Counted from the stretch's first letter, positions 17,088 to 26,537 are shown. The stretch: DNA of 64,000 nt from Methanofollis liminatans DSM 4140 (GCF_000275865.1 NZ_CM001555.1:889706-953705); one strand, 5' to 3'. The notes: generated by a model from the letters alone, not told the origin. A program made the numbers and translations.

Positions 17088-18590
17088 TCACTTGCCAATT
17101 TTTATCCGTCTGGCCATGATGCACGGACCGCCGCGTACGCCTCCCAGCGGATTTTTCGGTTTTCCAAGGGAGTTCATGCATCTCCCCATCAGGGCGGCAC
17201 CCCGTGCGAGGCCATCGTCCACAAAGACGACATGGTTCTGCGTATCTTTGTAATAGCCCCGCTCTGCAATCCCGTCGAGGATATACTGGGGTTTGCGGCC
17301 TGAGATTGCCGCTCTCCCGGTGAAACCGATGGACGAATTTTCAGGGACCATGCCCTGGTCGGATGTTATATCTATGAGACGGAGGGCCATCTCTGCGCAG
17401 ACATGGTCAATCACGTCCACAAGCACGCCCCTGCCGTACTTCTGATATATTTCGGCACCGATGGTATTGAGTTCTCCGGTTTCGCTCCCGTTCACGCCGA
17501 CGTCGCAGCCGATCAGGGCGACGCCGGAATCGTGGGCGACTTTTGAACTGACCGGCACACGACCGAAGCGCTCTCTGTCAGGTGGGACGATGCGGATATC
17601 GATGTGGCTGTGGATACGCCTGACATAATTCTCGACGATCGACGCCGATCTGCCGATCCGTGAAAGCCCCTCGGTGACGCTCTGGTCGCCGAACATGTCC
17701 AGGGCCGTGCCGGTCCGCCCCTCGACCTGTCCGGTCCCCCTGACGATGGCGTCGGGAACTGCTCCGGCAAGACCGCAGAAGTTGCCGATTGTCCTGGCGA
17801 AGGGGTTTAGATCGCCGGCCGGGACGTCGGAGGTGATCCTGCCGTCAAGGGTGGTGCCGAAGTCGATGGAGATGCAGGGATTGCGAAAGTCCACCGGGGT
17901 GCCCTTTGCGCCTTCTTTGATCCCGGCCATCGCAAGTTCCCCCTCCATCTCGTTTGCGACCATCTCCACGCCCGAACTTCCCAGCGGCGGGATAACGCCC
18001 GCAACCGCCCCGACAAAGACTACTTTGTCCGCGAAACTATGGGCCTGGAGTTTTTTCGTGAGGTTCTCCTTGGACATGGGCGGCGTCATCTTCTTTGGCG
18101 GCACACCGGCAGCAAGACAGCCGTTTGCAAGGGCGATGACAAAATCGCCGACCTGATCGGGAGAATCCATTGCGGCAACGACGCCGGTGCTCCTGACCAC
18201 GAAATCGAGATCGGTCTGGATCGAGAGGCCCGCATCCTTGTGGCACTGGATCAGCGTGTCCCTGACAAGTTCGGTGACCGATTCCCTGGTGAGCTGCGTG
18301 CCGTCGAGGGTCGCACCGAAGACATCTTCGCCGGGTTTTGGCGGTCTTACGTCCCGGCTCATCTTCACCGTCTTGTTGATGATATAGGTGTGGCCTGTTT
18401 CCAGGTTTGTGCCGGTGAGGATGCACTTTGTCGTGGTATTTCCCATCTCGACCGACGCAACGATGAAGTACGGCTTCACCTTATATTCGGGGATCACCAT
18501 CCCTGCGCCGTGGCTGATTGATGGCGGGGGAACACTTTCCACGATATATGGCTTCGGTTTGAAAAAGCGGTCCATAAAACTGGCGCACAT
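17088..18590 (-). CDS. Methanogenesis marker protein 14
   Basis: A 500-residue protein with two ASKHA-type phosphate loops, VEMGNTTTKCILTG near residue 47 and SIDFGTTLDGRI near residue 247. It matches the methanogenesis marker 14 family, which is restricted to methanogens and resembles ATP-dependent activators of corrinoid or radical enzymes. Several Gly-rich motifs follow (GCDVGVNGSETG, FTGRAAISGRKPQ). Start ATG 18590 has GGGAGTGAG at suitable distance; ATG 18575 is possible. Biochemical role is not established; activation of a methanogenic reductase is an inference from the fold. The small gene 16840-17079 is its operon partner. Confidence 0.85.
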   Translation of the reverse strand: MCASFMDRFFKPKPYIVESVPPPSISHGAGMVIPEYKVKPYFIVASVEMGNTTTKCILTGTNLETGHTYIINKTVKMSRDVRPPKPGEDVFGATLDGTQLTRESVTELVRDTLIQCHKDAGLSIQTDLDFVVRSTGVVAAMDSPDQVGDFVIALANGCLAAGVPPKKMTPPMSKENLTKKLQAHSFADKVVFVGAVAGVIPPLGSSGVEMVANEMEGELAMAGIKEGAKGTPVDFRNPCISIDFGTTLDGRITSDVPAGDLNPFARTIGNFCGLAGAVPDAIVRGTGQVEGRTGTALDMFGDQSVTEGLSRIGRSASIVENYVRRIHSHIDIRIVPPDRERFGRVPVSSKVAHDSGVALIGCDVGVNGSETGELNTIGAEIYQKYGRGVLVDVIDHVCAEMALRLIDITSDQGMVPENSSIGFTGRAAISGRKPQYILDGIAERGYYKDTQNHVVFVDDGLARGAALMGRCMNSLGKPKNPLGGVRGGPCIMARRIKIGK

Positions 18591-18743
18591 ATACCAATCT
18601 CACTCCCTGAATACTTTATACCTTTCTATCTTTCCCCTTCCCTCTGTCAGGAGTGAGGGGGGTACCGGCACGTTCGTCTGCCCCGGCACCGTTCCTGCGA
18701 CGCGCAGGTATATATTGCTGGATGCAACAGGTATCTGATCACC

Positions 18744-19160
18744 ATGGTCAAACTGACAGAAGAAATGAAGGCCGCCTTTTCGTCGGTCAGGGTATTTCCC
18801 GTGGCCACCGCTTCGAAGGACGGTATTCCGAATGTCGTTCCGATCGGGTTCTGCATGCTCGTGGGCGACGATACGATCTGGATCGCCGACAATTTCATGA
18901 AAAAAAGTCTCGCAAACCTCAGGGAAAATCCGAAGGTTGCGATCTATGTCTGGGGGCCGGATACGAAGGGGTGTTTCCAGATCAAAGGCGACGTCTCGAT
19001 CGTCACCGAGGGCGAGGACTTCCAGAAGATGCGGGAGATCGTCCTGGCCAAGATGTCGCAGGCCCCGGCAAAGAGCCTGATCGTCGTCGAGATCACCGAA
19101 GTCTTCTCCTGCACGCCCGGACCCGGTGCGGGCGACCGCATTCCCATGATGGGGCAGTGA
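18744..19160 (+). CDS. Pyridoxamine 5'-phosphate oxidase-fold protein, paralog 1
   Basis: A 138-residue split-barrel flavin-binding protein. The N-terminal FPVATASKDGIPNVVPIGF and IWIADNFMKKSLANLRENPKVAIYVWG are typical of small FMN or F420-binding oxidases/reductases. The C-terminal end FSCTPGPGAGDRIP contains a Cys shared with its paralogs. Substrate unknown. A TATA box (GGTATATATTG) lies about 30 bases upstream, giving a short leader. Related copies are at 19619-20023 and 56632-57036; paralog 3 is the closer relative. Confidence 0.85.
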   Translation: MVKLTEEMKAAFSSVRVFPVATASKDGIPNVVPIGFCMLVGDDTIWIADNFMKKSLANLRENPKVAIYVWGPDTKGCFQIKGDVSIVTEGEDFQKMREIVLAKMSQAPAKSLIVVEITEVFSCTPGPGAGDRIPMMGQ

Positions 19161-19243
19161 ACCTGAGGAGAGGGGCAGACCTCAGGGTGACTGCTCTGCT
19201 CCGGGAAACCTCGCCTTTTTTCCGCCCTGGTGGTGAACAGGGC

Positions 19244-19531
19244 TCAGGAGAACCGTGACTTCGCCTTTTCAAGCGCTGCAGTGAGTTCGTCGAGCGCCCG
19301 CCCGGCCCCTTCTTTCATATCTTCCATGGCGCTCCCGCCTGATGCCTGCAGGGCTCTCACCTTTCTCTCCATTTCATCCCGTTTCCCGGCATAGTCAGAC
19401 ACGATCTCGTCGAGCTGGATCTCGGCCTCGGCACCCCTGCCTTTTGCCTTTGCTTTGATCACGTTGAGCTCGGCATCCAGCTCTTCGATCTTCGCTTTAA
19501 TCATGGTGATATAGGGATCGACGTTGGTCAT
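19244..19531 (-). CDS. Small coiled-coil protein
   Basis: A 95-residue, almost entirely helical protein (MIKAKIEELDAELNVIKAKA, DYAGKRDEMERKVRALQAS). It has an amphipathic C-terminal helix and no cysteine. It resembles short coiled-coil proteins found beside small flavin proteins in methanogens, but no function is assigned. It is divergent from paralog 2 with a shared, inverted-repeat-containing promoter region, and convergent with paralog 1. Confidence 0.7.
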   Translation of the reverse strand: MTNVDPYITMIKAKIEELDAELNVIKAKAKGRGAEAEIQLDEIVSDYAGKRDEMERKVRALQASGGSAMEDMKEGAGRALDELTAALEKAKSRFS

Positions 19532-19539
19532 GACTGCAT

Positions 19540-19569
19540 GAGGTAATTACAACATCATAAAATTACCTC
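19540..19569. promoter_or_regulatory. 9-bp inverted repeat in a divergent promoter
   Basis: GAGGTAATT (19540-19548) and AATTACCTC (19561-19569) are perfect inverted arms with a 12-base AT-rich spacer. On the minus strand the spacer and inner arm contain AATTTTATG, the likely TATA box of the coiled-coil gene starting at 19531. The repeat also lies 50 bases before the paralog 2 start. Confidence 0.55.
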
Positions 19570-19618
19570 CTGCCCGGCAGTATTTTTTATCAGGGCGTTG
19601 TATTTTGTGATGATCACC

Positions 19619-20023
19619 ATGGCAGAACTGACACCTGAGATGAAAGAGATGTTTGCAAAGGCCCCGGTCTATCCGCTCGCGACCGCCTCGAAGGACGGCG
19701 TTCCCAATGTCGCCCCGATGAAATCGGTCTGGCTCATCGACGACCGGACGATCTGGGTTGCAGACAACTACATGAACAAGAGCCTTGCGAATATGCAGGA
19801 GAACCCGCGGGCAGCGATCTATATCTGGGGGCCTGAGACGAAAGGGTGCATCCAGATCAAGGGCGACGTCGAGATCCTCACCGCCGGGCCCGAGTACGAG
19901 AAGATGCGTGCGGACGTGAAGGCGAAGTCCGATAAGTACCCGGCGAAGTCGCTGATCAGGATCACGATCACCGATGTGTATTCGTGTGCGCCCGGGGCCG
20001 GGGCTGGCGATCGACTCCTGTAA
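19619..20023 (+). CDS. Pyridoxamine 5'-phosphate oxidase-fold protein, paralog 2
   Basis: A 134-residue relative of the protein at 18744, starting MAELTPEMKEMF. The shared blocks are YPLATASKDGVPNVAP, IWVADNYMNKSLANMQENP and GCIQIKGDVEI, with a C-terminal YSCAPGAGAGDRL. It differs from paralogs 1 and 3 in the pocket-facing stretch after the first strand (MKSVWLI against IGFCML). In-frame ATG and other starts upstream are possible; ATG 19619 aligns best. A TATA-like TTTTTTAT is about 30 bases upstream. Confidence 0.83.
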   Translation: MAELTPEMKEMFAKAPVYPLATASKDGVPNVAPMKSVWLIDDRTIWVADNYMNKSLANMQENPRAAIYIWGPETKGCIQIKGDVEILTAGPEYEKMRADVKAKSDKYPAKSLIRITITDVYSCAPGAGAGDRLL

Positions 20024-20028
20024 TATCT

Positions 20029-20046
20029 CTTCTTTCTCTCTTTTTT
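20029..20046 (+). terminator. Pyrimidine-rich terminator after paralog 2
   Basis: A CTCTTCTTTCTCTCTTTTTT tract begins just after the stop codon. Confidence 0.5.
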
Positions 20047-20226
20047 AGGGTTCTGGGACCATTTTGTTGACCTCACTCGAGGAGTTTGCCCCGGGTCGGG
20101 GTCCTGGAGAGATCCATGACATCATGCTGAACAGATAGGCCTGCTATCGCATGAGGATCAGGTCCTTCCTGCCGAACGCCTGAAGGCAGGGGCCGGGATT
20201 CAGATCTGCCCGGGTCCGTCCCCTCT

Positions 20227-20720
20227 CAATCGCAATCGGCGGGGGGACCGGGGGGCGGCAGGCTCCCGGCAGGCTTTTGCTTGATTTTCCGTACGCTCAC
20301 ACAGCGCCAGCATCTGCCCGGGGGCTCTTACCCCCGGACTCCTGCACACGATTGCCCCTGGATCTGCGAGGAGGGGGAGGGCGGAGCATCTGTCGATAGA
20401 ACATGATGGATGGTCAGGTGGCGTGCTTGCCCGTCCCCGCACCAATCGCATGTGCGGGGGGACCGGGGGGCAGCAGGCCCCCCGGCAGGGGACTCTTCGA
20501 TTTTCCAGAGCCCTCATGATCTCGATGCGAAGAGAAGTGATCTCATGAACCGCGAAGTTCGCCTCTGCCCGGGGGTTGCACCCCCGGACCCCTGCACACG
20601 ATTGCCCTGGACATGAGAGAACGGTCGGGCAGAGCATCTGATGGATGAAAAATGATGGATGGAAGTGCCAGGGTGGTCGGGGGGCAGCCGGCCCCCCGGC
20701 ACCGGCATGCCGATCACCCG
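20227..20720. repeat. Cluster of GC-rich hairpin repeats in an 800-base gene-free region
   Basis: Two imperfect copies of a roughly 200-base unit (about 20227-20420 and 20441-20665) plus a partial third (about 20671-20705). Each unit has a hairpin such as CCGGGGGGCAGCAGGCCCCC (followed by CGG), then GATTTTCC, a second hairpin CCGGGGG-loop-CCCCCGG with a 5-6 base loop, then CCTGCACACGATTGCCC and GAGCATCTG. The middle of each unit diverges. No coding frame with archaeal codon use was seen in 20047-20816; flanking parts 20047-20226 and 20721-20816 show nothing further apart from a short T-run on the minus strand at the argG end. Confidence 0.75.
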
Positions 20721-20825
20721 CCTTTTCCGCATGTTCTGCCAGGGGAGTACAGGCGAAGGCGGGAGTTATGTCAGGGCAGCGGGAAACTCTCCCCCCTTCC
20801 ACCGTGACTCCGCCGCAAAAAAAGG

Positions 20826-22013
20826 TTATTCTTTTCTGATCTGCTTGAGCAGGCGGGCCTGCATGCCGAAGTACTTCGAGACGCCCACTGCATCGCACTG
20901 GTCGATGGTGTGGGAGTCGAAGGAGACGAGGTCGCTCGAATAGAGGGCCATCGGCGAACTCCGCCCGGTAACATGGACACTTCCCTTGAAGAGGACGCAG
21001 TCCACCGAGCCGGTGACCCGCTCCTGCGTGGTGTCGATGAAGGCGTTGAGGGCGGCATAGAGAGGTTCGTGGACCAGGCCCATGTAGGCGAGTTCTGACC
21101 ATTTCTCGTCCACGATATGCTTGAAGGAGAGTTCTCCCCTGGTGAGCACCAGCCGCTCGAGGTCGCGGTGGGCGGTGAGAATGACCGTCGCCGCCGGGTG
21201 CTCGTAGTTCTCGCGGGCCTTGAGGCCCAGGATGCGGTCCTCGACCATATCGTTCCTGCCGACCCCGTGGCGCCCGGCGATGGCGTTGAGCTCCAGGATC
21301 AGGTCGGCGCCTTCCATCCTCTTCCCGTTGAGGGAGACCGGCACACCCTGCTCGAAGCCGATCGTGATGGTCTCGGGCTCTGCCGGGGCGTCCTGCGGGG
21401 AGACGGTCCAGGCATAGATCTCCTCGGGTGGGTGGTATGCGGGATCCTCGAGTTTTCCGCCCTCGATGCTCCGGGACCAGAAATTCTCGTCGATGGACCA
21501 GGGCTTCTCTTTCTTCACCGGGACCGGGACGCCGTGCTGCTCGGCGTACTCGATCTCCCACTCGCGGGCGAGGTTCATCTCCCTGATCGGGGCGACGACC
21601 TCGAAACCGTTCGCACGGAAGATGAAATCGAAGCGGAGCTGGTCGTTGCCCTTGCCGGTGCAGCCGTGGGCGATCGCCGTCGCTCCCTCTTTCTTTGCGA
21701 CGGCAACGATCTCCTCGGCGATCAGGGGGCGGGCGAGGGCAGTGCCCATCGGGTACCCTTCGTAACTCCCGTTCGCCTTGATCGCACGGAAGATGTGCTC
21801 CCGAACGAAGGCTTCTTTCGCGTCCACCGTGTAATGGCGGTCGGCAAGCCGTTCGCCCTTTTTGGACCCTTCTTCGATCTCGTGTGCGGGCTGACCGACG
21901 TCGACGACGACGGTGACCACTTCGTCGTAACCGTAGTGCTCCTTGAGGAGCGGGATGCAGATCGAGGTGTCAAGGCCGCCCGAGTAGGCGAGTACAATTT
22001 TTCCTTTTCCCAT
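20826..22013 (-). CDS. argG: Argininosuccinate synthase
   Basis: A 395-residue enzyme joining citrulline and aspartate. The ATP pyrophosphatase loop is [17 protein letters not shown] at residues 6-22; the citrulline/aspartate-binding [16 protein letters not shown] and [18 protein letters not shown] are typical. Length and start ([12 protein letters not shown]) fit the family. GGGAG lies before the ATG at 22013. It ends in an A-run on the plus strand that acts as a T-run terminator for this gene. The upstream gene carB is on the same strand but 188 bases away. Confidence 0.97.
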   Translation of the reverse strand: MGKGKIVLAYSGGLDTSICIPLLKEHYGYDEVVTVVVDVGQPAHEIEEGSKKGERLADRHYTVDAKEAFVREHIFRAIKANGSYEGYPMGTALARPLIAEEIVAVAKKEGATAIAHGCTGKGNDQLRFDFIFRANGFEVVAPIREMNLAREWEIEYAEQHGVPVPVKKEKPWSIDENFWSRSIEGGKLEDPAYHPPEEIYAWTVSPQDAPAEPETITIGFEQGVPVSLNGKRMEGADLILELNAIAGRHGVGRNDMVEDRILGLKARENYEHPAATVILTAHRDLERLVLTRGELSFKHIVDEKWSELAYMGLVHEPLYAALNAFIDTTQERVTGSVDCVLFKGSVHVTGRSSPMALYSSDLVSFDSHTIDQCDAVGVSKYFGMQARLLKQIRKE

Positions 22014-22200
22014 GGGTGATGCTCCCTCTGTTATTGAGAGGATCCGGCGGTCCTTGTCCGACCGGCCCTCCTGTATGACGGTACAGATATTGCATTCATA
22101 CCATAAAAGGTGGTGCAGGGCGAAGGGGCGGTTTCACCGCCCCGGTCGGCGCCCCCGGTATTTCGGCCCTGCATCGAAGAAAAAACGAAGAACTGCCGGC

Positions 22201-25200
22201 TCAGATCCCGGCGTGGTAGTGGCTCAGGGGCTCGATGGTGATCTCCTCGTGCTTCATCACCTCGATCGCTCCGGCCGCAGCCTCGGCCGCGGAGAGGGTG
22301 GTGATGTAGGGCACCGAGTAGTCCACGGCGACCCGCATGATCTGGTAGTGGTCCTGCCTGGACTGCTTGTCCGAGGGCGTGTTGATGATCAGGCTGATCT
22401 CGCCTTTGCGCATCATGTCGATGACGTTGGGGGATCCCTCCTGGACCTTCCTGACCATCTTCATGTCGATGCCGGCCTGGAGGAGGCACTCAGCCGTGCC
22501 GCCGGTGCCGTAGAGGACGAGGCCGAGATCGCTGAGTTTCCGTGCGATCGGGACGATCGCTTCCTTCTGCTCGTCAGGAACCGAGATGAAGACGCTGCCC
22601 TCGAGCGGGAGGTCGTTGTCGGCCGCAAGGCATGCCTTGTAATAGGCCCGCCCGAAGTCGTAGTCGATGCCCATCACCTCGCCGGTGCTCTTCATCTCAG
22701 GGCCGAGGACGGTGTCAACGCCCGGCAGTTTGTTGAAGGGGAGGAGCACCTCTTTGACGGCGACGTGCTTCAAGGTCTTCTCCTGGTAGCCGAGTTCGGA
22801 GAGTTTGCGTCCCATCATCACCTTGGCGGCGACCTTGGCGAGGGGGATGCCGGTCGCCTTCGAGACGAAGGGGACAGTGCGGCTCGCCCGCGGGTTTGCT
22901 TCGAGCACGTAGACGATGTCGTCTTTCACCGCGAGCTGGATGTTGATCAGCCCGACCACGCCCATCTCGAGGGCGATCTGCCGGGTGTAGTCCTTCACGC
23001 GGTCGATGACCGACTGCGAGAGGGATTGGGTGGGGATGACGCAGGCCGAGTCGCCGGAGTGGACGCCGGCCTCCTCGATGTGCTCCATCACACCCCCGAT
23101 GAGCACCTCGTCACCGTCGCAGACGGCGTCGACGTCGAGCTCGTAGGCGTCCTGGAGGAACCGGTCGATGAGCACCGGGTGCTGCCGCGAGACCCTCACC
23201 GCCTCCTTCATGTATCCCTCCAGTTCCACCTGGTCGTGGACGATCTCCATCGCCCTGCCGCCGAGGACGTAACTGGGCCTGACGAGCACGGGGTAGCCGA
23301 TCTCCTCGGCGATGGCCCTGGCCTGGTCCTCGGAGTAGGCCGAACTGTTCGGTGCCGAGGGTATGTGGAGCCTGTCCAGGAGGACGCTGAAGCGGTCCCG
23401 GTCCTCAGCGACGTCCATGGCGTCGGGCGACGTCCCCAGGACCCGTGTCGGAAGTCCGAGCCGCCTGATCTCGTTCTCGATCGGGATGGCGAGGTTGACC
23501 GAGTTTTGCCCGCCGAACTGGACCATCACGCCGTAATACTCGTCGTTTTTCAGGATGTTCATGACGTCTTCGAGCTGCATCGGCTCGAAGAAGAGCAGGT
23601 CCGAGGTGTCGAAGTCGGTGGAGACGGTTTCGGGGTTGTTGTTGACGATGTGAACGAGCACGCCCTCTTCCCGCGCCGCCTTCACCGCATGGACGGTGCA
23701 GTAGTCGAACTCGATCCCCTGCCCGATCCTGATCGGGCCCGAACCGAGGATGAGCACCTTCCTGCGGCCGTCGTGCACGTCTTCGTTCTCGTCCTCCATG
23801 GTGGAGTAGAGATAGGGGGTGTTTGCCGGGAACTCGGCGGCGCAGGTGTCGACCATCTTGTAGGTCACTTTCCCGCCCTGCCGGTCGACCTCATCCGCCG
23901 AAAGGCCGGTGAGTTCGGCGATCTCTGTTGTGGAGAAGCCGAAGCGCCTGGCCGTCCTGATGTCGCCCTCCTCGCAGTTCTCCCTGAGTTTCTTCTCGAT
24001 CTCGACGATGTGCCGGATCTTCTCCAGGAAGAAGGGGGTGATCTTCGTCATCCCGGCGATCTCCTCGACGGTCATCCCCTGCCTGAAGGCGTCGAAGAGG
24101 CAGCCGAACCGTTCGTCGGTCGGGCTTGTCAGGATCATCCTGATCTCGTTGAGGTTGGTGTGCTCGCGCTGGTCGTTGTCCAGGGAGCGGAGCGCCTTTT
24201 TGAAGGCCTCTTCAAGGTTACGGCCGATCGCCATCACCTCGCCGGTGGACTTCATGGCAGTCGTCAGGGTCCGGTCGGCGGTCTTGAACTTGTCGAAGGG
24301 CCAGCGCGGCACCTTGACGACGACGTAGTCGATCGCCGGCTCGAAGGAGGCCGGCGTCTTGCCGGTGACCGTGTTTGTGATCTCGTCGAGACGGAGGCCG
24401 ATGGCGATCTTCGCGGCGACCCGTGCGATCGGGTATCCGGTCGCCTTCGAGGCGAGGGCCGAGGAGCGCGAGACGCGGGGGTTCACCTCGATGACGCGGT
24501 AGTCGCCGTCCTTGAAGGCGAACTGGATGTTGCAGCCGCCCTGGACGTCGAGCGCCCTGATGATCTTGATCGCAGCCGAGCGCATCATCTGGAACTCGTC
24601 GTCCCGCAGGGTCAGGATCGGGGCGACGACGACGCTCTCGCCGGTGTGGACGCCCATCGGGTCGACGTTCTCCATGCCGCAGACGATGATGCAGGTGTCA
24701 GCGGCGTCGCGCATCACTTCGAACTCGATCTCCTTCCAGCCCATGACGCTCTCCTCGATGAGCACCTGGTGGATGCGCGAACGGTTGAGGCCCACGTCGA
24801 CGATGCGTTTCAACTCCTCGGGGGTGTGGGCGATCCCGCCGCCGGCCCCGCCGAGGGTGTATGCCGGGCGGATGATCGCGGGCAGCCCGACCAGTTCGAG
24901 GGCACGGTCCAGGTCCTCGATATGTTCGAGGATCATGCTCTTCGGGACGGGTTCGCCGATCGCGGTCATCAGGTCCTTGAACTTCTCCCGGTCCTCGCCC
25001 TGGTAGATCGCTTCTAAGGGTGTGCCCAGGATCTCGACGTCCTTGAGCGCCCCCATCTCGGCGAGTTCTGCGGTCATGTTCAGGCCGGTCTGGCCTCCCA
25101 TGCCCGAGAGGATACCATCTGGACGCTCTTTTTCGATGATCTTCGCGATGATCCCGGCGTTGATGGGCTCGATATAGATCCGGTCGGCCATCTCGGGATC

Positions 25201-25368
25201 GGTCTGGATCGTGGCGGGGTTGGAGTTGACCAGCACCACCTCGACGCCCTCTTCACGCAGGGCGCGGCAGGCCTGCGAGCCCGAGAAGTCGAACTCGGCG
25301 GCCTGCCCGATCTGGATGGGGCCTGATCCGATGATCAGCGCCTTTTTGATACGGGGGTTTTTCGGCAT
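22201..25368 (-). CDS. carB: Carbamoyl-phosphate synthase large subunit
   Basis: A 1055-residue protein with the full duplicated architecture: two synthetase halves, each starting with a pre-ATP-grasp motif (IGSGPIQIGQAAEFDFSG and LGSGPIRIGQGIEFDYC), two ATP-grasp domains, the oligomerisation region between them, and a C-terminal MGS-like regulatory domain (LGLVLYGTGGTAECL). It makes carbamoyl phosphate with ammonia passed from CarA. The start touches the carA stop, so carA-carB are one operon. Product feeds ArgF and the pyrimidine branch. A T-run on the minus strand at 22180-22185 is the likely terminator. Confidence 0.97.
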   Translation of the reverse strand: MPKNPRIKKALIIGSGPIQIGQAAEFDFSGSQACRALREEGVEVVLVNSNPATIQTDPEMADRIYIEPINAGIIAKIIEKERPDGILSGMGGQTGLNMTAELAEMGALKDVEILGTPLEAIYQGEDREKFKDLMTAIGEPVPKSMILEHIEDLDRALELVGLPAIIRPAYTLGGAGGGIAHTPEELKRIVDVGLNRSRIHQVLIEESVMGWKEIEFEVMRDAADTCIIVCGMENVDPMGVHTGESVVVAPILTLRDDEFQMMRSAAIKIIRALDVQGGCNIQFAFKDGDYRVIEVNPRVSRSSALASKATGYPIARVAAKIAIGLRLDEITNTVTGKTPASFEPAIDYVVVKVPRWPFDKFKTADRTLTTAMKSTGEVMAIGRNLEEAFKKALRSLDNDQREHTNLNEIRMILTSPTDERFGCLFDAFRQGMTVEEIAGMTKITPFFLEKIRHIVEIEKKLRENCEEGDIRTARRFGFSTTEIAELTGLSADEVDRQGGKVTYKMVDTCAAEFPANTPYLYSTMEDENEDVHDGRRKVLILGSGPIRIGQGIEFDYCTVHAVKAAREEGVLVHIVNNNPETVSTDFDTSDLLFFEPMQLEDVMNILKNDEYYGVMVQFGGQNSVNLAIPIENEIRRLGLPTRVLGTSPDAMDVAEDRDRFSVLLDRLHIPSAPNSSAYSEDQARAIAEEIGYPVLVRPSYVLGGRAMEIVHDQVELEGYMKEAVRVSRQHPVLIDRFLQDAYELDVDAVCDGDEVLIGGVMEHIEEAGVHSGDSACVIPTQSLSQSVIDRVKDYTRQIALEMGVVGLINIQLAVKDDIVYVLEANPRASRTVPFVSKATGIPLAKVAAKVMMGRKLSELGYQEKTLKHVAVKEVLLPFNKLPGVDTVLGPEMKSTGEVMGIDYDFGRAYYKACLAADNDLPLEGSVFISVPDEQKEAIVPIARKLSDLGLVLYGTGGTAECLLQAGIDMKMVRKVQEGSPNVIDMMRKGEISLIINTPSDKQSRQDHYQIMRVAVDYSVPYITTLSAAEAAAGAIEVMKHEEITIEPLSHYHAGI

Positions 25369-26423
25369 CAGGCAATCCTCCTGTACATTTCGTCGAAGAT
25401 GTGACGTTCGGTGTCGTGCGGGCCGCCGTGCGCCTCTGGATGGAACTGGACGCAGAGGACGTTGAGGTCGTCGTTGCAGAACCCCTCGACGCTGCCGTCG
25501 TTCACGTTGGTGTAGGCGACCGTGCAGCCCTCGGGGAGGGAATCGCCGTCCACCGCAAAACCGTGGTTCTGGGTGGTGATGTAGATCTGACCGTCGGTGT
25601 GGCGCACCGGCTGGTTGGAGCCGCGGTGGCCGAACTTCATCTTATAGGTCTCGCCGTCGAGGGCGAGGGCGCAGATCTGGTTGCCCATACAGATCCCGAA
25701 GACCGGCAGTTTGCCGATGAAGTGCTTTGCCGCAGCGATGGCGTCGGTGGCGCGTTTGGGATCGCCCGGGCCGTTGGTGATGAATATCGCCTCGGGTTCG
25801 TAGGACTCGATCTCAGAGGGCTTCGCGTTGTGCGGGAAGATGTGCAGGTCGGCACCCCGCTTGCGCAGGCTGATCGCGATGTTCTTCTTGATCCCGAGGT
25901 CGATCACGGCGATCCTCTTGCCCTTCCCGGGGATGCGGTAGGACTCCTTGCACGAGACCTGCGCGATCAGGTCCTGCTCGCTGATGTTCTGAACGGCGCG
26001 GGCCATCCGCACCGCTTCCTCGCCGTCGTCGCTGCCGACGATAAGCGCCGCGCGCATCGTCCCGTGCTCTCGTGTCTTGATGGTGAGCTTCCTGGTGTCG
26101 ACGCCCGATATCCCCAAAAGCCCGTTTTTCTCAAAAAAGTCGATGATTGATGGATTTGCCGATGGTGTGGTGCACACCTCCCGGGCAACACAACCGAGGG
26201 CATGCACCGTTGGACTCTGAAAATTCTGTCCGTCTACGCCATAATTGCCGATAAGCGGGAAGGTGAACATGAGGAGCTGACCCGCATAACTGGGGTCGGT
26301 GAGCGCCTCCATGTATCCGGTCATCTGGGTGGAAAAGACCAGTTCGCCGGAACTGGACCCTTCAGCACCGAATCCTTCTCCCACAATAAATTCGCCGTCT
26401 TCAAGACCCAGAACCGCCTTCAT
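25368..26423 (-). CDS. carA: Carbamoyl-phosphate synthase small subunit
   Basis: A 351-residue glutamine amidotransferase subunit. The N-terminal CPSase domain (LGLEDGEFIVGEGFG, FSTQMTGYMEALTDPSYAGQ) is followed by a class I amidotransferase domain with ITNGPGDP, nucleophile motif FGICMGNQ and the His/Glu pair in VQFHPEAHGGPHDTE. The nucleophile elbow reads GNQ where many homologs have GHQ, a difference outside the catalytic triad. It hydrolyses glutamine and channels ammonia to CarB. Stop and carB start overlap by one base. Confidence 0.96.
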   Translation of the reverse strand: MKAVLGLEDGEFIVGEGFGAEGSSSGELVFSTQMTGYMEALTDPSYAGQLLMFTFPLIGNYGVDGQNFQSPTVHALGCVAREVCTTPSANPSIIDFFEKNGLLGISGVDTRKLTIKTREHGTMRAALIVGSDDGEEAVRMARAVQNISEQDLIAQVSCKESYRIPGKGKRIAVIDLGIKKNIAISLRKRGADLHIFPHNAKPSEIESYEPEAIFITNGPGDPKRATDAIAAAKHFIGKLPVFGICMGNQICALALDGETYKMKFGHRGSNQPVRHTDGQIYITTQNHGFAVDGDSLPEGCTVAYTNVNDGSVEGFCNDDLNVLCVQFHPEAHGGPHDTERHIFDEMYRRIA

Positions 26424-26537
26424 GAATTACCATAGTTATTGCGCCACGAACCTTTTTAACGATACTGACCGTGCCGGTCAGGCCCCCTCACAAAATCTTA
26501 TATCTCAGGCCAGCCTTAAATCGGCCGGAGGAAGAGA

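Noticed and set aside
20227-20720. CRISPR array
   Set aside because: Repeats are only two to three, imperfect, about 200 bases long and unevenly spaced, and no cas gene is near.
20200-21561. A 453-codon minus-strand frame covering the hairpin repeats and part of argG
   Set aside because: It is in another frame than argG and reads the repeats as Pro/Arg-rich sequence; no domain or start signal.
22012-25017. A 1001-codon open frame on the plus strand
   Set aside because: It is antisense to carB. High GC and the codon pattern of carB suppress stops on the opposite strand; the translation is a low-complexity Asp/His/Arg/Leu-rich sequence without any domain.
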